Made by a program: the position numbers and the translations under genes | The notes under the pieces: model-generated | What the model was told of the DNA's origin: nothing | Database searches by the model: none | Seen by the model: the letters and a program-made list of their open reading frames with translations, nothing else | DNA from: an uncultured Sphingopyxis sp. | GTDB taxonomy: Bacteria > Pseudomonadota > Alphaproteobacteria > Sphingomonadales > Sphingomonadaceae | Assembly (NCBI GenBank): GCA_937957805.1 | Contig: CALFXW010000125.1 | Location: 1 to 21,072 of the forward strand | Length of the DNA: 21,072 nt | Direction: 5' to 3' | In this document: piece after piece, positions 7,670-15,795 of the stretch | Position numbering within the stretch: position 1 is the stretch's first letter | How the letters are laid out: the number at the start of each line of letters is the position of its first letter

Positions 7670-9136
7670 ATGCTTTTCAACAGTGTAACCTATATCCTCG
7701 TCTTTTTGCCGCTGGCGGTGCTGCTATATTGGGCGCTGCGCGGAAAGGCGCGGCTCGCCTTTCTCATTTCGGCGAGCGTCATTTTCTATGGCTTTTGGCG
7801 GGTGGAGTTTCTGCCGCTGATGTTCGCCAGCGCGGTGGTCGATTATTTCCTGGCACTCGCCATCGACAAGGCACAGGATCCCGGACGACGCAAACATCTG
7901 ATGTGGGTCAGCATCGCCTTTAATCTCGGCGTGCTCGGCTTTTTCAAATATCTGGTCTTTTTCAAGGACACGATCTGGTCGATTGCCGGTGCGATTGGCT
8001 ATGCACCCGGCCCGGTTGAACTATATATCATCCTGCCGCTCGGCATCAGTTTTTATATTTTCCAGACAATGAGTTACACCATCGATGTGTATCGGCGCGA
8101 CATAGAGCCAGAACGTGATGTGGTAACCTATCTCGCGTTCGTTACTTTTTTTCCGCATCTTGTTGCCGGGCCGATTATGCGCCCGCACGTGCTGATCCCG
8201 CAGCTTGAAAACCCGCCACCCTTTCGCTGGCGCAACATGCGCATCGGCTTTGAAAGGATTTTGGCCGGTTTGTTCATGAAAGTGGTGCTGGCAGACAGTG
8301 CCGCCGGCTTTGTCGATGCAGGCTTTGCCCAAGGGGCGCACAGCCTGACCGCGATCGACAGCTGGACGCTGACCTTCCTCTTCGGGTTCCAGATTTATTT
8401 TGATTTCGCCGGTTATTCATCGATCGCCATCGGTTCGGCGCTGATGATGAGCATTTTCGTGCCGGAGAATTTCAACTGGCCCTATATGGCGACATCGCCG
8501 CGCGAATTCTGGAAACGCTGGCACATATCGCTCAGCACTTGGATCCGCGATTACCTCTATATCCCGATCATGGGCAATTATAAGGCGCAGGGGACGGGCG
8601 CGTGGGACACTTTCCGCGACGTTGGGGAAGTGAAGTCACCATGGCGGCGCAGCTATGCGCTGTTCGTCACTTGGGGGATCATGGGGCTGTGGCATGGTGC
8701 AAACTGGACCTTTGCCATCTGGGGGATTTACCATGCGGTGCTGATCTACCTCCACCGGCTGCTCGCGCCGCTGGCGACATGGCGCGGGCGCGCCATGCCG
8801 GCGTGGATGGCGTGGATGATGGCGCTTCCGTTGATGATGGCGGGGTGGATCCCCTTTCGCGCGGCCAATCTGGCCGACAGCTTCACCATGTGGGGGCGCA
8901 TGTTTTGGCCCTTTGGCCATTTGTCGATGACCCTTGCGCCCAACAGCTATATATTGGCCGCGGCGTTGATGCTGGGGTCGCTGATCATCTGGTGGGCGCG
9001 GGAGGTTGTGACCCCCAAATTGGGCGCAACCGCGATGCCGGTTCTGGTGATGCGCACGCTATATTTCATGGTGGCAGGCGCGATTGTTTTCGTCATGCTG
9101 CAATCGCGCAGCCAGTTCATCTATTTCCAGTTCTGA
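7670..9136 (+). CDS. MBOAT-family O-acyltransferase, AlgI-like
   Basis: A 488-residue polytopic membrane acyltransferase. The N-terminus MLFNSVTYILVFLPLAVLLYW is characteristic of AlgI/DltB-type MBOAT proteins. Further signatures are ILPLGISFYIFQTMSYTIDVYR near 122-144, ARxIMRP-like AGPIMRPHVLIPQL, FWKRWHISLSTWIRDYLYIP (280-299), and the catalytic-histidine motif LWHGANWTFAIWG with H342. It should pass acyl groups from a cytoplasmic donor across the inner membrane, probably to the SGNH-like protein encoded 15 bases upstream, for acylation of the exported polysaccharide. A G-rich ribosome-binding stretch (AAGGGCGGGG, 7653-7662) precedes ATG 7670. It is the last gene of the plus-strand block and stops 7 bases from the convergent gene. 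Family is certain; the true acceptor is inferred. Confidence 0.94.
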   Translation: MLFNSVTYILVFLPLAVLLYWALRGKARLAFLISASVIFYGFWRVEFLPLMFASAVVDYFLALAIDKAQDPGRRKHLMWVSIAFNLGVLGFFKYLVFFKDTIWSIAGAIGYAPGPVELYIILPLGISFYIFQTMSYTIDVYRRDIEPERDVVTYLAFVTFFPHLVAGPIMRPHVLIPQLENPPPFRWRNMRIGFERILAGLFMKVVLADSAAGFVDAGFAQGAHSLTAIDSWTLTFLFGFQIYFDFAGYSSIAIGSALMMSIFVPENFNWPYMATSPREFWKRWHISLSTWIRDYLYIPIMGNYKAQGTGAWDTFRDVGEVKSPWRRSYALFVTWGIMGLWHGANWTFAIWGIYHAVLIYLHRLLAPLATWRGRAMPAWMAWMMALPLMMAGWIPFRAANLADSFTMWGRMFWPFGHLSMTLAPNSYILAAALMLGSLIIWWAREVVTPKLGATAMPVLVMRTLYFMVAGAIVFVMLQSRSQFIYFQF

Positions 9137-9162
9137 TTGGATATTATTCGCGTTCCCAATCA
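9134..9162. terminator. Inverted repeat across convergent gene ends, weak candidate bidirectional terminator
   Basis: TGATTGG (9134-9140) is matched by CCAATCA (9156-9162) around a 15-base loop. The left arm contains the MBOAT stop codon, and the right arm lies in the last codons of the minus-strand gene. The stem is AT-rich, only 7 bp, and has no T-run on either side, so termination activity is uncertain. Confidence 0.25.
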
Positions 9163-10487
9163 TGGCGCGCGATGAGCGCGAGCATGGCTGCGACCAACGT
9201 CGCCATCGCCGCCGTGCGCGCCGGATAGTCAATCAGACTGTGCAGGCCGATGAGCAATAATGCGCCAAATGCGGCCTGCGCTGCGCGCGCGTGACGGGTC
9301 GAGAAATCGAGCGATGCGCCAATCTGCCGAACCGCCCAGAGGAGCAGCAGGGTCAGGAAAACGGCGCCCACCAAACCCAATTCGACCAGCCATTCGATAA
9401 GGTCGCTGTGGGCGTGGTTGGCATAGGTTTGGGTGACGCGGTTCGCATCCTCATAAGCGGGGTAGGCGCGGGCAAAGCTGCCCAACCCCGTGCCAAAGGG
9501 CAAATTGTCCCGCATCAATTCTGCCGCGCGCGGATAGATTTGGGCGCGTGAAGTGCCGTGCTGGTCGCTGCCAGCGCCAAGCACGCCCGGCTGGCTGACC
9601 GCCAGCGCAAATGCCCCGGCAATCGCGACGCTCGCCCCCGCCGCACCGCCCCAGAATATCCAGCGTTTGAGCGTGAAGGCCCCCATCAGAAAGGGTGTCG
9701 CGCCCAATGCGGCGGCGAATAGGATCAGCCCGGCATTACTTTCGGTAAACAAAGTCGCGACGAACAGCAGCGCGTCAAAACCCGCCAATTTGGCGAGCTT
9801 TGCGCGGCGGGTGGAAGTGCGGGCGCGGCGGGCATCGCTCGACGTTGTGCTGAAATAATAGGCGGCGAGTACGGCTGCGGCGGCCATCAGCGTCGCCAGA
9901 TGGTTGGCGTTGGCAAAAAAGCCGACCGCAAAACCACGGTTTGTGACATCATAGAGGTATAGCCGCGAACCGATGCCGGTGACATATTGCCCGATGCCCA
10001 GCACGGCATTGGCCGCTGCTATCCCCAAAATGGCGACAATCAATATACGGTTCGCCTCCGCCCCTGCGCGGCGCACCAGCAGCGCCATGGCAAATATAGG
10101 TAGCAGCGACAGCCCGCTCCACAGGCTGTCGGCGGGGCTGGTGCTGAGCGGTAACCAGGGGAGCGGCGCGCCGAGCAGGGTAAATCCGCGAACAATGTCC
10201 TCGCGCCCCGGCAGCGCGCTCCACAAGCCGGGTGGCAGGGGCAGGAGGCAGAGGATGAGCCAGCCAAGATAGGCGAGCGCGAGGTAATCGAGACTGCGTT
10301 CAGCAATGGCGCGTTCGCGCTTGCCGGGGAAAAACAGCGCCCACAGCAAAATGGCGAGCGCCACCAGCTGCACCACGACATTGGCAAACATGCCGCCCAA
10401 TGTGCCGCCGCCGAGCAGCATGACGAAGCCAAGAAATAGTGCGGGGGCCAGATTGGCAAAGGCAATGGAGCGCAAGAGGTTCACCAA
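9144..10487 (-). CDS. O-antigen ligase/polymerase (WaaL/Wzy) family membrane protein
   Basis: A protein of up to 447 residues with about 10-12 hydrophobic segments and the Wzy_C-type signature late in the chain: FGTGLGSFARAYPAYE, then N357-H-A-H-S-D362 followed by LIEWLVELGLVGAVFLTLLLL. This family joins undecaprenyl-linked glycans, either as polymerase or as ligase to lipid A core or another acceptor. Homology cannot separate the two roles, and a second family member lies at 15758-17197. The frame opens after a stop at 10494-10496. The first candidate starts are TTG 10487 and GTG 10484, and neither has a good Shine-Dalgarno sequence. It lies 78 bases downstream of the phosphatase gene on the same strand. 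It converges with the MBOAT gene at a 7-base gap. Confidence 0.88.
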   Translation of the reverse strand: MVNLLRSIAFANLAPALFLGFVMLLGGGTLGGMFANVVVQLVALAILLWALFFPGKRERAIAERSLDYLALAYLGWLILCLLPLPPGLWSALPGREDIVRGFTLLGAPLPWLPLSTSPADSLWSGLSLLPIFAMALLVRRAGAEANRILIVAILGIAAANAVLGIGQYVTGIGSRLYLYDVTNRGFAVGFFANANHLATLMAAAAVLAAYYFSTTSSDARRARTSTRRAKLAKLAGFDALLFVATLFTESNAGLILFAAALGATPFLMGAFTLKRWIFWGGAAGASVAIAGAFALAVSQPGVLGAGSDQHGTSRAQIYPRAAELMRDNLPFGTGLGSFARAYPAYEDANRVTQTYANHAHSDLIEWLVELGLVGAVFLTLLLLWAVRQIGASLDFSTRHARAAQAAFGALLLIGLHSLIDYPARTAAMATLVAAMLALIARHDWERE

Positions 10488-10565
10488 ATTTGTTCAACTG
10501 CGCCTTTAAGAGAGCGGGGACTGCCACGCCAGTCGAATCTGGTAAAGCGCGCGTTTTGCGGCACT
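10488..10565. other. Short spacer between phosphatase and ligase-like genes
   Basis: A 78-base non-coding spacer on the path of minus-strand transcription. I see a poor 4-bp hairpin (CCAG-N6-CTGG on the minus strand) without a T-run, and no convincing promoter or Shine-Dalgarno sequence. The two genes may be cotranscribed. Confidence 0.4.
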
Positions 10566-11378
10566 TTATCGGTTGATCAGCGCGCAAATTTCGCCCGCTG
10601 CCGTGTCCGGGTCAATCGGCGCACCGGTATGGACAAACCAACGTTCCGTCCCCTCCAGCCCCACCGCCGTCAACCGCCCGCTGTCATAGGCGAGCGTATC
10701 GACCCCGATACGGTTGCGGCGCAGTTCGGGCGCATCGGTCGGGCTGTGCCCATGGACGATGATGACCCCATGGTCGCGGTCATCAGCCAGAAAACGTTCG
10801 CGAATCCACAGCATATCCTGCTCACTCTGCGCGTCGAGCGCGGTGCCGGGGCGGATGCCGGCGTGGACAAAGAAATAATCGCCGCTGCGATACTGCACCG
10901 CCAGCCCGCGCAATAATTCCATGTCGGCGGCGGGGATAGCGGCCTGCATCGCTGCAATCGTCAAATGGTTGCGCTGTTCGATGGTGCCTTCATCAACGCC
11001 ATAGCTTTGCAGCGTTTCCCACCCGCCATAGCGCAGCCATGCGGTCAGCGCCTCGACATTGCCGTCATAGGCGGCGAGCATATATTGTTCATGGTTGCCG
11101 CGCAGCAGGGTGACATTACCCGTCGGCAGCAAATTTTCGCGAATGTAACGCAGGACGCCCGCGCTGTCCGGCCCCCGGTCGACATAATCCCCCAAGAGGA
11201 TGAGGCGGCTGTCCGCCGCATTGCGCGCCGCATCGTCGGTGGCAATTTGCGCGACGAGCGCGGTCAACAGGTCGAGCCGTCCATGCACATCGCCCACCGC
11301 ATAGACGCGCTGCCCCGCTGGCAGGCTGGCGGGCCGCCAGCGCGATGCGCGCGAGGAGGAGAATAAGCGGCGGAACAT
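10566..11378 (-). CDS. PPP-family metallophosphoesterase (serine/threonine-phosphatase-like)
   Basis: A 270-residue cytoplasmic enzyme with the full dinuclear-metal signature of PPP phosphatases: GDVHG (29-33), GDYVDRGPDS (63-72) and RGNHE (93-97), plus a later VHGHSP motif. These bind two metal ions and hydrolyse phosphomonoesters or, in ApaH-like relatives, diadenosine polyphosphates. The start is set at ATG 11378 because the conserved fold begins soon after it. The frame stays open to 11513, but that extension would consume most of the divergent promoter region and shows no family similarity. It is the only gene in the window without an obvious role in polysaccharide assembly. It could be a local regulator, a sugar-phosphate phosphatase or an unrelated neighbour. 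It is divergent from the glycosyltransferase at 11558. Confidence 0.88.
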   Translation of the reverse strand: MFRRLFSSSRASRWRPASLPAGQRVYAVGDVHGRLDLLTALVAQIATDDAARNAADSRLILLGDYVDRGPDSAGVLRYIRENLLPTGNVTLLRGNHEQYMLAAYDGNVEALTAWLRYGGWETLQSYGVDEGTIEQRNHLTIAAMQAAIPAADMELLRGLAVQYRSGDYFFVHAGIRPGTALDAQSEQDMLWIRERFLADDRDHGVIIVHGHSPTDAPELRRNRIGVDTLAYDSGRLTAVGLEGTERWFVHTGAPIDPDTAAGEICALINR

Positions 11379-11557
11379 GGCAAAAACTCTGCGAAAAATC
11401 GGGGCCAAAAGCGCTGGGAAGTGCGGCAAATGCTGCTTCGTCGGGGCAATTGCAAGGTGATTTTGACAAATGCCGGTTGGCGAAGCCATGCGATGCGCAT
11501 ATGGCTGGCGCACATCGGGGTGCGGCCCTGACCAGATTGGGACAATCCGAAATCGCT
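11379..11557. promoter_or_regulatory. Divergent intergenic region with candidate promoter element
   Basis: This 179-base region separates the minus-strand phosphatase and the plus-strand glycosyltransferase block, so it should hold promoters for both. It contains GATTTTGACAA at 11459-11469. Read on the plus strand this includes a perfect -35 hexamer TTGACA (11463-11468), but no good -10 follows at 16-18 bases. Read on the minus strand it gives TTGTCA, again without a clear -10. The same 11-mer occurs upstream of the gene at 20009-20965. No terminator or small reading frame with support was seen. Confidence 0.45.
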
Positions 11558-12751
11558 ATGGCGCAACCACCTGCTTTTCGCATCGCGGTGCTCAACACCC
11601 ATCCGATCCAATATTTCACCCCGCTCTATCGCTATTTAAATGCGACAGATGATGTGGATGTCAGCGCGCTTTTCCTGTCCGATTTCAATATGTCCGGGGG
11701 GCACGACCCCGAATTTGGCCAGAAAATCAGCTGGGATATCGACCTGCTCGGCGGCTTTGACCATCAATTTCTGCCCGGGCGCGGCGCGCATAAATATCCG
11801 CTGGGTTTCTGGACCTATGTCTGCCCCGCGCTGTGGCGCGTGTTGCGCGCGGACAAGTTTGACGCGCTGTGGCTGCACGGGCATGGCTTTGCCGCCAATA
11901 TTTTGGCGCTTGCCATCGCACGGTGGCGCGGCATTGCGGTTTTCATGCGCGGCGAAACCCATGGGGAGGCGCATGCCACCGGGCTAAAGCGGCGGATACG
12001 CGCTGCGTTAATGCCCCTCCTCTACCGCCAATGCGCGCAAATGTTGGCCATCGGCAGCCGCAATGCCGACCATTATCGCGCGCTGGGCATAAGCGATGAT
12101 AAAATCAGCCTTGTCCCCTATAGCGTCGATAATGCACGTTTTGCAGCCAGCGCGGCGGCAGCCGACAGGGCGGGGGTGCGCGCACGCCACGGCATAGATA
12201 AGGACGCGATGGTCATCCTCTACGCATCCAAGCTGACGGTGCGCAAACGCATCTGCGACCTGGTGGAAGCGGTTGCCAATCTGCACGACCGGGGGCAGGC
12301 GGCGCATTTGCTCATCGTCGGGTCGGGGGAGGAACAGGCGCGTGCCGAGGCGCTGGCGGCGGCGCGCGGCATTGCCGATGCGTGCCATTTTGTCGGCTTC
12401 GTCAATCAGGCGGGGCTGCCCGAATATTATGCGGCGAGCGATATTTTCGTCCTGCCAAGCGAGAATGAAAATTGGGGCCTGATCGTCAATGAAGTGATGG
12501 CGGCTGGCTTGCCCGTCGTCCTGTCGCGCGAAATTGGCTGTGTAGCGGATTTGCTGCGCGAAGGCGAAAATGGCGCGGTCTTTGAGGCAGGCGATGTCGC
12601 GGGACTGACTGATGCGCTCGCGCCGATGGTCGCAGACCCCGAATTGACGCGGCGGATGGGCGATGCATCGCGCGCAATCATTGCCCAATGGGGCTATGCG
12701 CAATGTCTGGCGGGCATCCGACAGGCGATTGCGCGGGTGCGGGCCGCGTGA
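11558..12751 (+). CDS. GT-B glycosyltransferase, family 4 type
   Basis: A 397-residue glycosyltransferase predicted to add a sugar to the lipid-linked repeat unit on the cytoplasmic face. The N-terminal domain opens with FRIAVLNTHPIQYFTPLYRYL, a common start of family-4 enzymes. The C-terminal nucleotide-sugar domain starts near VILYASKLTVRKR and contains HFVGFVNQAGLPEYYAASDIFVLPS followed by E304-N-W-G-L-I-V-N-E312, the E-x7-E motif of retaining GT4 enzymes. ATG 11558 is preferred because similarity begins immediately after it; the frame stays open to 11345 across the divergent promoter region, and ATG 11501 is a less likely alternative. The stop overlaps the next start (GTGA). Donor and linkage cannot be predicted. 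Confidence 0.88.
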   Translation: MAQPPAFRIAVLNTHPIQYFTPLYRYLNATDDVDVSALFLSDFNMSGGHDPEFGQKISWDIDLLGGFDHQFLPGRGAHKYPLGFWTYVCPALWRVLRADKFDALWLHGHGFAANILALAIARWRGIAVFMRGETHGEAHATGLKRRIRAALMPLLYRQCAQMLAIGSRNADHYRALGISDDKISLVPYSVDNARFAASAAAADRAGVRARHGIDKDAMVILYASKLTVRKRICDLVEAVANLHDRGQAAHLLIVGSGEEQARAEALAAARGIADACHFVGFVNQAGLPEYYAASDIFVLPSENENWGLIVNEVMAAGLPVVLSREIGCVADLLREGENGAVFEAGDVAGLTDALAPMVADPELTRRMGDASRAIIAQWGYAQCLAGIRQAIARVRAA

Positions 12752-13872
12752 AGGGCATTTCGGTCATATTGGGCAACCCCGGCCGCCAGCATAATGACCA
12801 GAGCGCGGCGGCACTGGCCGGGGCAGACATGCTTGACCTGTTTGTCCATGGCGCGCCATCGCGCGGCGAATTGGCGCGCGAAATCGGTGCCCATGACCTT
12901 TGCCTGCGGCGTTATCATCTGGCGATAGCGCTTGCCACGCGGCTGCCGCAGCGGGCGATGCGGGTGCACGCGGCGCACCAAATATATTATCATTTCGGGG
13001 CGCGGCTTGCGCGCATAGCTTCGCGCCGCGATGGTTGGAATATCGCCCTCTCGGTGGAAAATTCGGCGCTGGAGCTTTTTACGCTCAATCGCACGCGCGG
13101 CGGGGTCAATGTCCTCGACGCGGCGAGCGTCCATCATGGTTGGCAAAGCCCCTTGCCCGACGCGGGACTGGCCGCACGCAATGCGCGCAAGGATGCGGAA
13201 ATTGCGCTCGCCGACCATATTTTCACTTGCTCAAAAATGGCGCGCCAATCCTATATCCAAGCGGGCGTGGGGGGAGACCGGGTGCATGTCGTGCCATTGG
13301 GGCTGGATCGCGAGATTTTTGCCGATGCGGCGGCGGAAAATGACCATGTGGGGCCAATCCGTTTCCTGTTCGTCGCGCGCAGCGGCTATGCCAAGGGGGC
13401 GGATCTGGTGGCAGAGGCGATGGCGGCATTGGCCGCGCGCGGCATCGTCTGTTCGCTGGAGGTCGCGGGGCGACTGACACCTGATGCGGTGGGCTGGCTC
13501 AGCCCCCATGCACGGCTGCATGGCGATGTGGGCCGCGAAGATTTGGCCCGGCTGATGCGCGAAGCCGACATCATCCTCCACCCGTCGCGCTTTGACAGTT
13601 TCGGCTTTGTGGTGGCCGAAGCGCTGGCCAGCGGGCGCGGGGTTATCGCCAGCGACCGGACGGGGGCGGCCGACCTCCTCACCCCCAGTGAAAATGGCTG
13701 GATTATCCCGACGGGGGATGCTGCGGCGCTGACCGATGCAATGGAAAATGCAGCCGCCAATGTCGCTGCGGTACGCGCGATGGCGCCTGCCTGTCAGGCA
13801 GCGGTGGCGGGAATGAACTGGGCGTCCTATCGTGCGCGGATCGTTGCGTTGTTGCAGGACATTGCGGCATGA
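12748..13872 (+). CDS. GT-B glycosyltransferase, family 4 type
   Basis: A 374-residue glycosyltransferase starting at GTG 12748, which overlaps the preceding TGA. The first residues KGISVILGNPGRQHND form the opening strand of a GT-B fold. The C-terminal domain has PIRFLFVARSGYAKGADLVAEAMAAL and then ADIILHPSRFDSFGFVVAEALASG. In that motif the usual first glutamate of E-x7-E is an aspartate (D283-x7-E291). SVENSALELF and VHVVPLGLDREIF are also typical of the family. No good ribosome-binding site is visible, so translation is likely coupled to the upstream gene. Its TGA overlaps the next ATG. It is expected to be one of the repeat-unit transferases; donor and acceptor are unknown. Confidence 0.86.
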   Translation: MKGISVILGNPGRQHNDQSAAALAGADMLDLFVHGAPSRGELAREIGAHDLCLRRYHLAIALATRLPQRAMRVHAAHQIYYHFGARLARIASRRDGWNIALSVENSALELFTLNRTRGGVNVLDAASVHHGWQSPLPDAGLAARNARKDAEIALADHIFTCSKMARQSYIQAGVGGDRVHVVPLGLDREIFADAAAENDHVGPIRFLFVARSGYAKGADLVAEAMAALAARGIVCSLEVAGRLTPDAVGWLSPHARLHGDVGREDLARLMREADIILHPSRFDSFGFVVAEALASGRGVIASDRTGAADLLTPSENGWIIPTGDAAALTDAMENAAANVAAVRAMAPACQAAVAGMNWASYRARIVALLQDIAA

Positions 13873-15044
13873 ACCGCCCGCTACGCGTCCTCCATGTCGT
13901 GCCGAGCTATTATCCGGCGGTGCGTTATGGTGGGCCGATTTTTTCTGTGCATGGCCTCGCCAAAGCAACCGCGGCGCTGGGGCACCGGGTCGATGTCTTT
14001 ACCACCAATGCAGACGGGCCGCAGCGCCTGAGCGTGCCGACCGACCGCTTTGTCGATGTCGATGGGGTGAATGTGCGATATTTCGAGCTGGGGCTGGGGA
14101 CGCGGCTGTTTCGCGCACCCGCCATGGCGCGTGAAGCCAAAGCCCATATCGGCGAATATGACGTGGTCCATATCCACGCGATGTTCCTGTGGCCGGTGAT
14201 GCGCATGGCCCGCATCGCGCGGGCGGCGGGGGTTCCCTATGTCGTGTCGCCGCGCGGCATGTTGGTGCGCGAATTATTCGCGGCGCGTTCGGGGATTATC
14301 AAACGATTGTGGATGCGTTTGTTCGACCGCCGGACGGTTGAACAGGCGGCGACGCTGGTGGTGACCGCCGCAGAGGAAGCGCGCGCGCTCAGCGAATTTG
14401 ACTATAAAATTGCGCGCGTTGCGACCATTCCCAATGGCGTCGATCTGACGTCGGGCAGCGACGCACCGGACACCGCACATCTGCCGAAATCGGGCTATTA
14501 TCTGTCGCTTGGGCGGATCAACTGGAAGAAAAACCTGCCCGCATTGGTCGCAGCGATGGCGCGTGTCCCCGATGCGCGCCTGCTGATTGTCGGCAATGAT
14601 GAGGATGGGGACGGCGCGGCGGTGCGCGCGGCAATCTCCGAACATGGTCTGGCCGATCGCGTGACGATCATCGACCGGGCGGTGGCAGGCGCGGAAAAAT
14701 CCTGGCTTTATGCGAATTGCGCGGGCTTCATCCTCCCCTCCCTCTCCGAAAATTTCGGCAATGTGGTGGTGGAGGCGATGGCAGCCGCCCGCCCGATTAT
14801 CGTCACGCGCCAATGTGGCGTTGCCGAACATGTCGCCGCATCGGGCGGCGGGCTGGTCTGTGATGCCGATGCCGCATCGATTGGCGCAGCCTTGCAACAG
14901 ATGGATGCGATGACGGTGGCCGCGCGCGACGCGATGGGCCGGGCGGGGCAGGCATATGTCGCCGCGCATCTGACATGGGACGCGGTCGCGCGCGCGATGG
15001 TGGACGCCTATAGGGCGGTAATGGACAAAGATGATGCTCGATAA
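13869..15044 (+). CDS. GT-B glycosyltransferase, family 4 type
   Basis: A 391-residue family-4 glycosyltransferase with a textbook layout. It opens with RVLHVVPSYYPAVRYGG and SVHGLAKATAALGHRVDVFTT, continues with VVHIHAMFLWPVMRMA and YVVSPRGML in the acceptor domain, then IPNGVDL at the domain junction. GYYLSLGRINWKKNLPALVAAM and IDRAVAGAEKSWLYANCAGFILPSLS lead to E294-N-F-G-N-V-V-V-E302 (E-x7-E) in the donor domain. The WKKN and GRI elements fit binding of a nucleotide-sugar. The start at ATG 13869 overlaps the preceding stop, and the end overlaps the next gene by up to 14 bases. It probably adds one residue of the repeat unit; the sugar is not predictable. Confidence 0.9.
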   Translation: MNRPLRVLHVVPSYYPAVRYGGPIFSVHGLAKATAALGHRVDVFTTNADGPQRLSVPTDRFVDVDGVNVRYFELGLGTRLFRAPAMAREAKAHIGEYDVVHIHAMFLWPVMRMARIARAAGVPYVVSPRGMLVRELFAARSGIIKRLWMRLFDRRTVEQAATLVVTAAEEARALSEFDYKIARVATIPNGVDLTSGSDAPDTAHLPKSGYYLSLGRINWKKNLPALVAAMARVPDARLLIVGNDEDGDGAAVRAAISEHGLADRVTIIDRAVAGAEKSWLYANCAGFILPSLSENFGNVVVEAMAAARPIIVTRQCGVAEHVAASGGGLVCDADAASIGAALQQMDAMTVAARDAMGRAGQAYVAAHLTWDAVARAMVDAYRAVMDKDDAR

Positions 15045-15795
15045 AATAACCCCGCTGATCCTCACTTTTAATGAGGAAGCCAATGTCGAACGGCTGCTCG
15101 CCGGGCTGCATTGGGCGACCCGCATCATCGTCATCGACAGCGGCAGCAGCGATGCGACTCTGGCTATGCTGGCGGCTGACCCGCGCGTGGTGGTGCACCA
15201 TCGCCCCTTTGACAATCATTGGAACCAATGGGCCTTTGCAATCGACCAATGCGATGATGGCTGGATATTGCGGCTCGATGCCGATTATTTTGTGACACAG
15301 GCGCTGGTCGATGAAATCGTCGCGCTGCGGCCCGATGAAGATGTTGCCGCTTATCGCATCGCCTTTGGTTATGCGATGTGGGGCAGGGTGCTGCCGGGAT
15401 CGCTCTACCCCGCCAACCATATATTATTCCGCATGGACAAGGTGCGCGTGGTCGAACGCGGCCATACAGAGGGGTGGGAGGTTACGGGCAAAATATTGCC
15501 GCTGCGTGGCCGCGTCATCCATGATGACCGCAAGCCCATGGCCGCCTTTGTCGCGGCGCAAAGCCGCTATATGGCGCATGAGGCGACGGCGGTTGAAAAT
15601 GGCAAGCCCGGCTGGGCGAGCCGCCTGCGCCGCCACCCGCCGCTGATGGTCATTGCGGTCTTTTTCTATTGCCTCATCGTCAAGCGGCTGATCTTTGCCG
15701 GCCCGGCGGGCTGGATGTATGTGATGCAGCGCGTGGTGGCGGAGGGGATTTTGGCGCTCACCCTGCTGGAGCGGCGTTTCCAGCGGAAAGAATGA
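15031..15795 (+). CDS. GT-A glycosyltransferase, family 2, with C-terminal hydrophobic region
   Basis: A 254-residue family-2 transferase. The N-terminus PLILTFNEEANVERLL (8-23) and IIVIDSGSSDATL are the nucleotide-binding strands, and D83-A-D85 in ILRLDADY is the metal-binding DxD. Overall it resembles the short WaaE/LgtF-like family-2 enzymes. The C-terminal 50 residues are hydrophobic (PPLMVIAVFFYCLIVKRLIFAGPAGWMY is the region; one or two membrane-associated segments) and probably hold it to the inner membrane. Two adjacent ATGs (15031 and 15034) overlap the preceding gene by 14 or 11 bases. It closes the glycosyltransferase operon, and its last 38 bases overlap the end of the convergent gene. 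Specificity is unknown. Confidence 0.88.
   Translation: MMLDKITPLILTFNEEANVERLLAGLHWATRIIVIDSGSSDATLAMLAADPRVVVHHRPFDNHWNQWAFAIDQCDDGWILRLDADYFVTQALVDEIVALRPDEDVAAYRIAFGYAMWGRVLPGSLYPANHILFRMDKVRVVERGHTEGWEVTGKILPLRGRVIHDDRKPMAAFVAAQSRYMAHEATAVENGKPGWASRLRRHPPLMVIAVFFYCLIVKRLIFAGPAGWMYVMQRVVAEGILALTLLERRFQRKE

Noticed and set aside
10515..10560. Possible terminator hairpin after the phosphatase
   Set aside because: The stem is only 4 bp (CCAG/CTGG) and there is no T-run; too weak to call.
11379..11557. Overlapping N-terminal extensions of both divergent genes (to 11345 on + and 11513 on -)
   Set aside because: Each would cross the other gene or the only room for promoters, and similarity to the families begins at the ATGs at 11558 and 11378.
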